DNA from: Neosynechococcus sphagnicola sy1
Lineage (GTDB): Bacteria; Cyanobacteriota; Cyanobacteriia; Neosynechococcales; Neosynechococcaceae
Length of the DNA: 64,000 nucleotides
NCBI RefSeq assembly: GCF_000775285.1
Contig: NZ_JJML01000006.1
Span: 1 to 64,000, forward strand
Reading direction: 5' to 3'
A program made the position numbers and the translations under genes. The notes under the pieces are model-generated. The model was not told where the DNA came from. It made no database searches and saw nothing but the letters and a program-made list of their open reading frames with translations. Positions 50,460 through 63,184 of the stretch are shown here, in pieces (position 1 is the first letter of the stretch; each line of letters opens with the position of its first letter).

Positions 50460-51080
50460 ATGCTAGCTTCTGGAACCGTTCGCCTTCTCTTCGCTCCCCG
50501 TTGGACAGCTGTCCCCGTGGCAGCCGCGTTAACGTTGCTATCTATCTTGCCGAGTCTGGCGCAAACGCCTTCCTCCAGTCCCAGCCCTGAACAACCCGCA
50601 CCCGCTGATTCCGGCCCCACTCTGGTGCGTCCCGTTGGTTCTGAGACCAGTATTCTCAGTGTTGCCGGTGGGCAGCGACTGATGAATGAGGCAGGGGCTG
50701 CGGTCTCAGCCCAAAACTACCCCCTGGCTGTACAGAAACTGCAACAGGCACGGGAAGTTTTCAATCAACTTTCGAACTTCAATCAGGATCTCGCTACAAC
50801 TTTTTCTGGGATAGATAATCGCATTGCTGATTCCCAGCGCCGTAAAGCTCTGGAAGCGGCTCAGATTCGGGATCAGGTTACCTACCAATTGGCCCTAGTG
50901 CATCGAGCACAAAACAAGCCAGAGCTGGCCATTCCCCTGCTGGTTCAAGTTGTTCGATCTCAGCAACCCACCCGGGAGTTAGGGAAAAAGGCCTATCAGC
51001 AATTGTTTGAGTTGGGATTTGTAGAGACCCCATTCCCCAGGGAGGGAGATACACCAGCGCCTGCCTCACCTCCCCGCTAA
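50460..51080 (+). CDS. secreted TPR-like hypothetical protein
   Basis: A 206-residue protein. From ATG 50460 a basic N-terminus and hydrophobic segment (VPVAAALTLLSILPSLAQ) form a signal peptide. A Pro/Ser-rich linker and a helical region (AAVSAQNYPLAVQKLQQAREVF, VTYQLALVHRAQNKPELAIPLLVQV) follow with TPR-like spacing. Extracytoplasmic location is predicted; no catalytic motif. The frame also opens at 50421. It lies 65 bases before bolA. Confidence 0.75.
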   Translation: MLASGTVRLLFAPRWTAVPVAAALTLLSILPSLAQTPSSSPSPEQPAPADSGPTLVRPVGSETSILSVAGGQRLMNEAGAAVSAQNYPLAVQKLQQAREVFNQLSNFNQDLATTFSGIDNRIADSQRRKALEAAQIRDQVTYQLALVHRAQNKPELAIPLLVQVVRSQQPTRELGKKAYQQLFELGFVETPFPREGDTPAPASPPR

Positions 51081-51145
51081 CCTCCCTGGGCGATTCTTAG
51101 GGTAGAGCGTGATGTTCACCGAATTTAACTGACAAGAGGCGTGTT

Positions 51146-51397
51146 ATGGTAAGTCCCGATCAAGTGATGACAATGATTCAGGCCGAGCTACCCGATGCTC
51201 AGATCCAGGTGCAAGACCTGACAGGAGGGGGCGATCATTATCAAGTCACCGTCGTCTCAGCTCTGTTTGAGGGCAAAGGCCTGGTACAACAACATCAGTT
51301 AGTCTATGGTGCGCTCCAGCAGGCCATGTCATCTGAAGCCATCCATGCCCTCGCCTTAAAAACCTACACCCCCCAGGCGTGGACTGCTGCCAACTAA
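51146..51397 (+). CDS. bolA: BolA family protein
   Basis: An 83-residue BolA-fold protein: [43 protein letters not shown] and the C-terminal [13 protein letters not shown] with the conserved His. BolA proteins pair with monothiol CGFS glutaredoxins to bind a shared [2Fe-2S] cluster, and the grxD gene is 131 bases downstream. Confidence 0.93.
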   Translation: MVSPDQVMTMIQAELPDAQIQVQDLTGGGDHYQVTVVSALFEGKGLVQQHQLVYGALQQAMSSEAIHALALKTYTPQAWTAAN

Positions 51398-51528
51398 TGT
51401 TTGCAATCCACCTCCCCGTTCCATCCATCCAACTGGGATCTGGCCTCAATGGCAGCTTTTGTGGTTGCCCGTTCTGAGATCGCCACCGTTACAATTGCAG
51501 TAGATTACCTTAGAGCATCATCAGTACC

Positions 51529-51852
51529 ATGACTCCAGAAGTTCAACAGCGCATTGATCACCTCGTCCAGCAACATAAGATCTTGGTCTTCATGAAGGGC
51601 AATAAGTTGATGCCCCAGTGTGGGTTCTCAAACAATGTGGTGCAGATCTTGAACACCCTGGGGGTTCCCTTTGAAACCATGGACATTCTAGAGGACGGGG
51701 AATTGCGCCAAGGAATTAAAGAATATTCCAACTGGCCAACCATTCCCCAAGTCTATATTAATGGTCAGTTTGTGGGTGGTTCCGATATTCTGATCGAACT
51801 TTACCAAAAGGGCGAATTACAGCAAATGGTCACTATGGCCCTGGCTTCCTAG
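51529..51852 (+). CDS. grxD: monothiol glutaredoxin, CGFS type
   Basis: A 107-residue Grx4-type protein: KILVFMKGNKLMPQCGFSNNVV with the single active Cys in CGFS, WPTIPQVYINGQFVGGSDI for glutathione binding. It carries or traffics [2Fe-2S] clusters and can form a complex with BolA encoded just upstream. The two genes form a conserved cyanobacterial pair. Confidence 0.95.
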   Translation: MTPEVQQRIDHLVQQHKILVFMKGNKLMPQCGFSNNVVQILNTLGVPFETMDILEDGELRQGIKEYSNWPTIPQVYINGQFVGGSDILIELYQKGELQQMVTMALAS

Positions 51853-52125
51853 GGATCGCTCCCAATGCCCACTGCCTTGGCTTCTTGCTCAAACGTGGCT
51901 CAGGTTTGACTCGGCATCTGGATTGCTTGCTCCAGGCGTGGAGAGGATGGGGTGGCATTTGTGGTTGATACTTAGCTCCTGCAACCTCAGAAGCTGTTGC
52001 AGGAGGGGCTAGGGCAGATCAGCCTCACTGCATCAGACACGGCCACAAATCCTTTAGGGCAGTCCTGATCTTTTGATAGAATCAGGGATCTGCATAAAAA
52101 TACGCTGCTTGCTGACAGGAGATAG

Positions 52126-53124
<999 letters not shown>

Positions 53125-53136
53125 GGTGAGAAGGTG

Positions 53137-53743
53137 CTACTTGCAGTGAGCGGTGAAATAGTGGCTGAAGGTAGCACCTGTGTGGCCCGTTAGTAACCAC
53201 AGCACCGCTCGCGCCCCATCTCGAATTGTTTTTTCCCAGGGTTCGGGCGATCGCCCAGAGGCTACGGCAAGGGGTCGGATTTCAATCCCCCGACTCCCCA
53301 GGATAATTTCTCCGACCAACCGCGCTCGCTGCATATGATCATCGGATGTGATCAAATAAATGCTGTTAATTCCCTCAGCTTGTAGTTGATTCACCAGAGT
53401 GGTGAAGTTGCTAACCGTGTCGATGGCTTGATAGTCCAAGTGGAGGCGACGGGCATCAATGCCCGCTTGGGAAAAAAACCCATTCAGCATATTCCCGATT
53501 GCTGCCAGAGGAAACCCAGACAGAAAGTTCGGGATGCTGATGGGCAAATTCTGCGGCAAATTGTTCTCGCCGGGGTTCTCCCCCCAAAACCAACAGTGCC
53601 TGGGGCGGTTCAATATAGTTTCTCATCTGCTGATAGCCCCAGTTGAGGGCGATCGCGGTCATCAGAACCAACAACCACTGCCATTGCTGCCTCCAATGTA
53701 ATACTCTAGGAGACCGATCTGGTATTGCTCTCCACACCATCAC
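53137..53743 (-). pseudogene. YdcF-family (DUF218) protein, frameshifted at T7
   Basis: ATG 53743 begins a protein with one N-terminal membrane helix (WLLVLMTAIALNWGYQ) and the DUF218 start ALLVLGGEPRRE, then VWVSSGSNREYAEWVF. At seven T on the coding strand (53472-53478) the frame breaks. With six T it continues SQAGIDARRLHLDYQAIDTVSNFTTLV and LITSDDHMQRARLVGEIIL to a stop at 53137, about 201 residues. The family includes envelope proteins such as ElyC; the biochemical role is unclear. Convergent with ilvC by 12 bases. Confidence 0.85.
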
Positions 53744-54276
53744 ACGTCACTAACTAAGCGTCCCAGACAACTGTAACCCAGAGCTTAAGGTTGTCTCGGT
53801 TGCTATGAAATGCTACAGATTCTGCATCCTGAAGCTCCTGAGCATCAGCCTACCTCCCAATCGCGCTGAAAGGAAGGGATACTGTGACAGAAATCCCCTA
53901 GACAAACAGGTGGTGTCATCCTTGTGACGATCTGCTGGAATGTGCCACCGATCCAAAGTCCTGAAGAACCTCGGCATCGGGTGTTCAGATCACAGCTATG
54001 GTTCGTCAGCATTCAAGATACTTGGAAGGTATTTCATCAGGTAAGCTAATCCCTGAACAATTAAAGCGCAGAGACTAACATAAATGAGGGCACCTACATC
54101 CCAACTGATGCAACAGTGGATCGGCATCAACCGTGGGTCAACTCCAGCGGTTAATGTTGGTTTATTTGCCCCAATCCCTTAATGGTCGGACTTACAGCGA
54201 TCTCCCTCCTGTAATTGCATCCGGTGATCGTGTATTCATCTAAAGCTTCACCCTTGCCCCTTGTTCTAGGAGCCGA
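53744..54276. other. intergenic region upstream of the megasynthase, no gene seen
   Basis: This 533-base divergent spacer must hold the promoter of the megasynthase operon and of the YdcF gene. I see no clear -35/-10 pair, tRNA, repeat array or open frame with coding character. Confidence 0.4.
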
Positions 54277-57200
54277 ATGACAACTCATTCCTTCACCTGT
54301 CTCTCCTTAAGTCCCTCAGGACTTGCCCATCCCGGTCTAGCCGTGGCGACGGTACGGGCAGGTGGCATTGGCTGTTTGGATTTAGAGTTCACTCCCCCTG
54401 GCGATCGCCCGCAAGTGGAGCAGAATTTTCAGCAGTTGCTGACCCTGGTGAAGCCCACAGATGCAGTTGGGTTGCGGCTGAGGGTTGATCAACTGTCCGG
54501 TTATCTCGATCTCCTGGAAGGGCTGCATGATCGACCTCACTGGTTGATTCTCGCTGCTTGGACATCGGATTCCCTTCCCACGGCTCTCGCCACACTCCCT
54601 CCGACTAGCATGGCTCGACATCTGCTGGTTGAAGTCACAGCAGTGGCAGCGGTACAGTCGCTTTTGAATCAACCTCTCAAGATTGACGGACTCGTGGCGC
54701 GGGGGCATGAAAGTGGCGGTTGGGTTGGCGAGGATGCGGCCTTTATCTTGACCCAGAAGCTTCTCAATACCGGAACATGGCCGGTTTATGTGCAGGGAGG
54801 CATTGGCATTCACGCAGCGGCAGCGTGTCGGGCGGCGGGTGCCGCTGGGGTAGTGCTGGACGATCAGCTGTGGTTGATGCCAGAATCCCCCCCTGCCTGC
54901 TGAATGGCAGCGTCACCTCCACAACCTCAATGGGCAGGAAGCCATTTTGGTGGGAGAACGACTGGATGCACCCTGCCGAGTGTTCTCGCGACCCGGATTT
55001 CCCGTTATTCGTTCCCTCCAAACCCTTGCCGATGCGCTGGAAGTTGAATATGATGCGTCGGCGACCCGAACCCAGCATTGGCATCAGCAAGCCTCAGCTA
55101 CTCTGGGTTGGGCTGCACCTGGCGAGAAAGCTTGGCCCATCGGTCAGTCAGTGGGTCTGGCGGCGACCTTGCGCGATCGCTACCAAACAACTGGCCGTTT
55201 GATTCAAGCCTTATTCCAGACCAGCCAAGCCCATCTTCAGCTAGCCCAAGCCCTGCAACCGCTTCAGCCCCATTCCCCCCTTGCCCTTGCCCACGGTACG
55301 GAATATCCGATTGTCCAGGGACCGATGACCCGGGTCAGTGATACCGCAGAATTTGCTCACGCAGTGGCTCAAGGGGGAGGGCTGCCCTTGTTGGCACTGG
55401 CGCTAATGCGAGGCTCCCAGGTGCTGCAATTACTGCAGAAAACCCAGGCTCTTTTGGGCGATCTCCCTTGGGGAATTGGCATTCTGGGCTTTGCCGCCCA
55501 TAGTCTACGGGACGAACAAATGCAGGCCGTGCTGGCGGTTAAACCACCCTTTGCCTTAATTGCCGGGGGACGTCCCGATCAGGCCGTGCAGTTGGAAGCC
55601 CAGGGCATTGCCACCTATATCCATGTTCCAGTGCCCCGATTACTGAAACTGTTCCTAGAGCAAGGGGCGAAACGATTTGTGTTTGAAGGGCGCGAATGTG
55701 GTGGCCATGTGGGGCCACTGTCTAGCTTTGTGCTCTGGGAAAGTATGGTGGATACCCTCTTAGTAGAAGTTCCCGCGGCCGATGCGGCTAATATCCACGT
55801 CTTATTTGCTGGGGGCATTCATGATGCTCGTTCAGCGGCCATGGTCAGTACCCTGGCTGCCCCTTTAGTCAAACACGGGATCAAGATTGGGGTATTGATG
55901 GGCACCGCCTACCTATTCACCGAAGAAGCGGTTGCCTGCGGGGCAATTTTACCCGGCTTCCAAGAGCAAGCCCTAGCCTGTACCCAAACCGTCAACCTAG
56001 AAACCGGGCCAGGTCATGCCAGTCGTTGTGCCGTTACACCCTTCACGGAAGAGTTCTACAGAATTCGGCGACAAATGATGGCCGCTGGCAGTACCCCCGA
56101 GGAAATCAAAAACGCCCTCGAAGAACTGAATTTGGGACGCTTACGCATTGCCTCCAAGGGGTTAGTACGAGATGCCAGTGGACAGATCGTAGCCGTCGAT
56201 GCGCAACAGCAATCCCAGGATGGCATGTACATGATTGGTCAAGTTGCCACCCTACGGTCTCAGATTTTGACGGTACGCAATCTCCATCAAGATGTTGCAG
56301 TCAGGAGTGGTCAACTACTGGCAAAACTTCCCCAATCAATCGGCTCAGAATCCAACGCTCCGGGTTTGAGTCAACCCTCCGATATTGCTGTCATTGGCCT
56401 GGGGACACTGCTGCCGAAGGCACAATATCCAGCCGCCTTCTGGGAAAATATTCTGCGAAAAGTGGATGCAATCACTGAAATTCCTGCCCATCGGTGGGAT
56501 TGGCGACTGTACTACGATGCCGATCGCCGTGCTAAAGACAAAATTTATTCCAAATGGGGGGGATTTATCGACGAGATCCCCTTTGATCCGATGCGATTTG
56601 GCATTCCCCCCAAGTCTCTGCGCTCGATAGAGCCGGTTCAACTGATGACCCTAGAAGTTGTGAGACAAGCCCTGGAAGATGCTGGGTATGGCTCTGGGGA
56701 TTTTGATCGGGAAAATACCTCCGTGATTTTGGGTGCCGGGGGGGGGTTCGGAGATTTGGGAAGCTTATTTGCAACTCGGTCGGAGATGCCACGGGTGGTG
56801 GATGCCCCCACTCAACAAATGTGGGATCGGTTGCCAGATTGGACAGAGGAAACTTTTCCGGGGCTGCTGATGAATGTAGCCGCAGGTCGCACGGCCAATC
56901 GATTTGATTTCGGTGGCGCTAATTTCACCGTTGATGCTGCCTGTGCTTCTTCTCTGGCTGCGGTTGATCTGGCGGTTAAAGAGCTGGAAAGTGGTCGCAG
57001 CAACCTGGTGATTGCCGGCGGTATTGATGCGTTTCAAAGTCCCTTTACCTACTTTTGCTTCAGTAAAACTCAGGCGCTTTCGCCCCGGGGACATTCCCGT
57101 ACCTTCGATAAGAGTGCAGATGGGATCGCGATTAGTGAAGGAATTGCGGTTGTGATTCTCAAACGCTTAGCCGATGCAGAGCGAGATGGCGATCGCATCT

Positions 57201-60200
57201 ATGGCGTCATCAAAGCGGTTGCCGCATCCAGTGATGGGAAGGCACTAGGGATGACGGCTCCCTTGCCTGCGGGTCAGATGCGAGCTCTCAAGCGTGCCTA
57301 TCGCAAAGCCGGTTTTCAGGCCAGTACCCTCGGGATGTATGAAGCCCATGGGACGGGAACCGCTGTAGGGGACAAAGCGGAGTTGGAAACCGTCCACAAC
57401 ACCTTGGTTGCAGAAAAAACCCCTGGCAAATCTTGCTTGATTGGCTCAGTGAAGACCATGGTTGGACATACTAAATGTTCAGCGGGAGTGTCTGGATTAA
57501 TCAAGTCAGTCTTGTCCATGTACCATCAGGTTCTGCCTCCCCATATTGGTGTGGACAATCCTTTAGACTTAATCGCTGATCCAGAAAGTCCAGTTTATCT
57601 CCTCAAAGAAGCTCGCCCTTGGTTTGCCCACCCTGAGCATCCTCGACGCGCGGGTGTCAGCGCTTTCGGCTTTGGTGGCACTAACTTTCATGTAGTTCTA
57701 GAAGAATATCAGGGGTTATACAAGCCTTCAGCTCTTGGCGGGGGCGGCTGGCCTGCTGAATTATTGATCTTGCGGGCGGAAAGCAAAGAAAGTCTAGTCA
57801 AAGAGATACAAAGCCTTCAAGTTGCCTTAAATGCAGGCGCTGAACCCCGGTTACGAGATTTAGCCTATAGCTATGCTCGACAATCTCAGCAACGTCAAAA
57901 CCAACCAGCCTGTATGAGTCTGGTGGTTGAAAATCTTCAACACCTGCAACTGAGCCTAGAGCTTGCCCTTGAGCATCTGCTTCAGGGTCGGCCAACGGCC
58001 TTACCTCCCCATATTCAGCTAAATTTAGCGGTGGTGGCCAACCGCGGCAAGATTGCCTTTCTATTTCCTGGACAAGGGGCTCAGTATCCCAATATGGCGC
58101 GTGAAGTGGCGCTTTACTTTCAAGAAATGCGTCAGGCCATTGAATTTGCTGACCGTCACTTACGTCCTTGCTTTTCCAAGCAACTGAGTCAGTTTATCTA
58201 TCCCCCCAGCGGTTACTCAGAAACTGAGGAAAAATTCTATGAACGGCAGCTGACGGCAACCCAGATTGCTCAGCCAGCCATCGGTGCGATCGCGATGGGC
58301 TATCTAGCCCTGGCAAGTCGGTTGGGTTTACAGGCAGACATGACGGGTGGTCATAGCTTTGGGGAATATGCAGCCCTCTTTGCCTCCGGGGTGCTCTCCC
58401 AGGTAGATTTTCTGAATCTCGCTGAACTGCGCGGTCGCACCATGGCAGAGGCTTGTCAGGGAGCTGATGGAGCCATGGCAGCGCTGCAGCTGCCACGGGA
58501 TCAAGTACAGAGTTATCTCCAAGATGCTGACAATGTGGTCATTGCCAACCACAACGCTCCCCTGCAATCCGTCATTTCTGGAGATAGACCATCCGTCAGT
58601 CGCATTGTGCAACAGGTTCAGGAAACGGGGGCTTCAGCCCTAGTACTGCCTGTGGGAGGTGCTTTCCACTCTCCCTTGGTGACAGCAGCTCAGATCCGCT
58701 TATCAGAAGCAATTTCCCAGGTATCCCTGAGCCTGCCCCAGATTCCGGTCTACGCCAATCAGACTGCTCGCCTCTATGAAACGGATGCCACTCAAATTCG
58801 CCAACAGCTATCTGTCCACATGCTGAGTACGGTCGAGTTTGTGCAACAGATTGAGACCATGCACGCGGATGGAGCCCGAATCTTTCTGGAACTGGGGCCG
58901 AAGAGTATCCTCACGAATTTGGTTGGACAAATTTTGGCGGGTCAGAATCATACTGCTGTTGCCTTAGACGGGCAAGGCGATGGCATCAGGGGCTTGTTGA
59001 CCGCCTTGGCGACCCTGGTAATGCGGGGGGTTGGGCTTGATCTACCAGCGTTATTTCAGGGGCGGGAGGTTCAACCCCTAGATTTGACGCGACTGGTTGA
59101 GTTGACTCGTAAGCCGCCCTTGTCTGCAACCACCTGCTTTGTCAGTGGTGCTGGGATCAGATCTCAAACTGAAGCTGTGAGTTACCCAGGTAAATGTCCA
59201 CCATTGAATCAAGAAACGGCGGCGCAGGCGATTGCAATCGCCCAATCCCAGCCTCAACAGACTGGATGGGTTGACCACCCTGGGCTCGATCCGGTATTGC
59301 CCTCTCGCTCCCCCAGTATCTCGCCGGCTCCCTCTCCCTCCGTTTCATCGGGAGGAAGACCCCCAATGCCTACTCCACCCTTACCCGTGGTTGCAAAATC
59401 AGAGTCTCAAAAATCAGTGATCGATACTCAAGCAATTTCACTGAGAGTCCCCGCTCCCTTACATCCAGCCGTTTCTCCTATGGTCAACGAAGCCGCTTTA
59501 TCAGCCTATCAAGCCTATCAAGAGACCATGCGTCTATTTCTCAACTGCCAGGAACAGGTAATGACGCAGTTTCTCAGAGGTGGACAATCAATTGCTAGTC
59601 AAAATCAGGTTCCTTTGACTTCGCCGCCAGCCCTGTCCTCTCGTCAACCTCAAGAACTCCAGAACGGCTCTCGTAACGGGAATCACAATGGGGGAGGAGC
59701 AGCTGCCGCCGATGTCCATCCCCATGCTACTTCCACAGCTCCACCCCCGGTTGCAGAGCGGCAATTGAGGTCGGAAGTTTTTAAACCTAGTACTGGAGAG
59801 TCTTCTCAACCGTTCGCTCCCGTTGTGCCAGCCATTCCTGAGAGCCACACTATCATTGCTGGCAGAACGCCATCCGCTACATCAGCACCATCGCAGCTGC
59901 CGGATCGAGCCAGTTTAACCCACACGTTGTTGGCGCTGGTCAGCGATCGCACGGGCTATCCCGTCGAAATGTTGGGATTAGACCAGGACATGGAGGCAGA
60001 CTTGGGGATTGACTCGATTAAGCGCGTGGAAATTTTAGGAGCTTTGCAGAAAAGCTTACCTGAACCCCTGGCTGCCAATCTACAAACCCAGATGGAAAGC
60101 TTTACACGGGCAAAGACCCTGAAGGGAGTCGTGGAACAATTACTCCATCACTTACCGCCAGCGGCATCGACTCCCAGCACTGATCATCATGGTACTGCTA

Positions 60201-63094
60201 CTCCTAATGGCAGTGGTTTCGGGTCTGTAGCTGTACCTAACCAGGCTAGTCTCACCCAGATCCTGGTGGGCTTGGTCAGCGATCGCACGGGCTATCCCGC
60301 CGAAATGTTGGGATTAGACCAGGACATGGAAGCAGACTTGGGGATTGACTCGATTAAGCGCGTGGAAATTTTAGGAGCTTTGCAGAAAAGCTTGCCTGAA
60401 CCTCTGGCTGCCAACCTGCAAACCCAGATGGAAAGCTTTACTCGAGTCAAGACGCTGAATGGCATTCTTGAGCAGTTGGGGCAGGTCGGGTCAAATTCAG
60501 TTGTTTTGCGGTCTGCCAATGATCCTCTGATCCCTAATCAATTCGTTCAGGAGGAGAACCGCCTGGGAAAGTCTGAGGCTCCAAGTGGGGTGATTCCCCT
60601 CCCACGATTCAAAATGGAGCCAGAATTGGAATCCCTGCCCAAGCACCCACCTGTTTCACTGCAAGGGCTATTCCTGATTTCAGAAGATCCAGGTAAGGTA
60701 GCAACTCAGGTTGCCCATTCCTTGAATCAGCAGGGTGTTCATGCGATTGTGATTCCTGCCGATACCCTGTTAAATCCTGATCAACTGACCCAGAGGGTGG
60801 CTCAGTTGCGGCAGAAATATGGGCCTGTCATTGGAATTGTGCATTTAACTGCCCTTGCCTCCCGATCTATGCCTGAGACCCTAGGAGATTGGAGACATTT
60901 CACCCAGCTAGATGTGAAGAGTTTTTACCATCTGCTTCATATCTGTGCTCAAGATTTAAAGCAAGCCGGACACGAGAAAATTGGCAGAGTCTTCTCCGCC
61001 TCCCTGCTAGGGGGAAATTTCGGGCGAGTTGGCACCTCTGGTTCTGGCTTACCTACCGGGGGATGTCATAACGGTCTGCTGAAATCCCTTGGGGAGGAGT
61101 GGCCAGGGATGGTAACTAAGGCGGTTGATTTTGACGAAACGTTGCCAGCTGATGCCCTTGCAGAAAGAATTATTCAGGAGTTGTTACTCCCCGGTGGCCG
61201 CACCGAAGTAGGGTATCCTAGCGGCAACCGCACAATTTTTAGAACCCTGGCAGCCCCTTTATCCTTGGCAGCATCGTCGGTGAATCCCGATGCCCAATGG
61301 GTTGTCCTGGTAACAGGTGGGGCAAGGGGGATTACCGCTGAAATCACTGCGGATCTAGCTGCGTTGGGTGTAAGGCTAGTCATTACCGGTCGCTCCCCCC
61401 AACCTGCTGCTGAATCTCCTCAAACCCTTGGTATTGAAGCAGCTGCAACCCTACGACAAATCTTGCTATTGCAAGCTCAAGCCACGGGGATCTCTCCAAC
61501 TCCAGCGATGATTGAAGCTCAGATCCAGACGCTCCAGCGAGATCGGGCTATCCGTAACAATCTAGAACGGTTTCAACAGGCAGGTGCTGCCATCGTTGAA
61601 TATCATACGGTCGATGTGAGAATTCCTGAAGAATTTGGTGGGTTAATTCAAGATCTCTATCGTCGCTATGGTCGCCTAGATGCTGTCATTCATGGAGCCG
61701 GCATTATTGAGGATAAATTAATTGCCGATAAAACAGCCGCCTCTTTTGATCGAGTCTTTGACACCAAAACAGATAGTCTGTTTATCCTCAGCCGCTACCT
61801 ACGCCCAGAGTCCCTGAAATTGCTGGTTTTGTTCAGCTCCGTCGCAGGCCGCTACGGCAATCGTGGCCAATCTGACTATGCTGCGGCCAATGAGGTGATG
61901 AATCGTCTGGCCTGGAAACTTGATCAGCAGTGGATTCAAACGCACGTTGTCTCTATTAATTGGGGGCCCTGGGATAGCCCAGGCATGGCTTCAGAAGCCG
62001 TTAAGAACCGCTTTAGAGCCGAGGGCATCACCCCGATTCCCGTTGTAGCAGGCCGTCAATTCTTTTTACAAGAGTTACGTTATGGACGGAAAGGAGACGT
62101 AGAAGTGATTGCTGGGGAGGGTCCCTGGGAAAAACATGAGGCAGATTTGGGAGCATTCGCCAAGGTTGAGACCCTATCTCAACCTCAACTCCCTGGCTTT
62201 GTATTCTTACAATCTCAACCTCAACTGCAAGCGAATAGCACGGTGACATTGGAGCATACGTTTTCCCTGATGAATGATCCCTACCTCAAGGATCACTGCC
62301 TGGACAGTAAACCTGTTTTGCCTGCCGCCGGAGCGTTGGAATGGTTAGCAGAATTTGTCCAGTCGGCTTGGCCAGAGTGGCGGGTGGCAGAGGTTCGAAA
62401 TCTCAAGGTTTTCAAGGGCTTTGTGATTGATCAGGAATCAGGGAATCGCCCAGCATTGTTTCAAGCACGAGCCTCGAGTCACGCTGACGCTGAATCTTTA
62501 CAGATAGCAGCAGAGATTTTAGATCCTGATAGTAAGCTTGTTTTTTACAAAGCCTCGGTGATTCTCCAGCCTAAATTATCGAAGCCTCCTCTATCGGAAC
62601 TAGAACCTCTGACGTCAGGTTCCAGCTTAGATGCTAAAAAAGCTTATCTAGATTATCTGTTTCATGGCTCCTGTTTCCAACTCTTGACCGCCATTGATTG
62701 TTTGAATGGGACAGGAGTGGATGCCCAAGTTGTACCCAGTCAGTCTCGGCAGTGGATGAGTTCCCTCCAATCTACCTCTCCTTGGATCTTTGATCCCGGA
62801 CTGATCGACGTAGCCCCTCAATTAGCAATGATTTGGACTCGCATACAACACGGTGTTAGCGCCCTACCCTCTCGCTTTGGTTCGGTGATTCGCTACGGTG
62901 ATTTACCCCTAGAAGGAGTGTTAAAGATCGCTCTCAGAGTTAAAGACTTTACCAATCAGACCCTCATATACGACGTTGTATATACGGATCAAAACAATCA
63001 CGTACGCCTTCACCTTCAGGATTTGGAAAGTACTTGTAGTGCAACGCTAAACCGCCTTAATCTTCAATGGCGAAAGACCAATGGTTTTTCTTAG
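54277..63094 (+). pseudogene. PUFA/heterocyst-glycolipid-like megasynthase: NMO-NMO-KS-AT-ACP-ACP-KR-DH, frameshifted at C7
   Basis: About 2,938 residues after removing one C from C7 (54887-54893). Domains: a degenerate nitronate-monooxygenase/PfaD-like barrel (5-230, GHESGG 143-148); a fuller one (about 340-640, YPIVQGPM, GRECGGHVGP). A ketosynthase follows (700-1145, nucleophile Cys889 in DAACASSL, EAHGTGT, GHTKCSAG), then a malonyl/acyl transferase (1258-1560, Ser1360 in GGHSFGEY) and a low-complexity linker. Next are two nearly identical ACPs (Ser1913 and Ser2025 in GIDSIKRVEIL), a ketoreductase (about 2130-2610, GGARGIT, Ser2521, Tyr2534 in YAAAN) and a dehydratase (about 2656-2930, His2673, DPGLIDVAPQ). 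This matches PfaA/HglE-type secondary lipid synthases, with barrels fused in front. The product is unknown. Confidence 0.88.
59894..60494 (+). repeat. tandem near-identical ACP-coding repeat
   Basis: Two copies of the ACP-coding unit, with phosphopantetheine-site serine codons at 60014-60016 and 60350-60352, are 336 bases apart. Over about 190 bases they differ at only about a dozen positions, most of them synonymous. This indicates recent duplication or gene conversion. Flanking linkers are unrelated. Confidence 0.85.
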
Positions 63095-63184
63095 AAGCTC
63101 TCTAGGGTCATATTCGTCCGTTTTCAAATGATGATCATCTAACACTGTCTCGGCACCAATTTTCCTTTATTTAAAAATCTGCTA

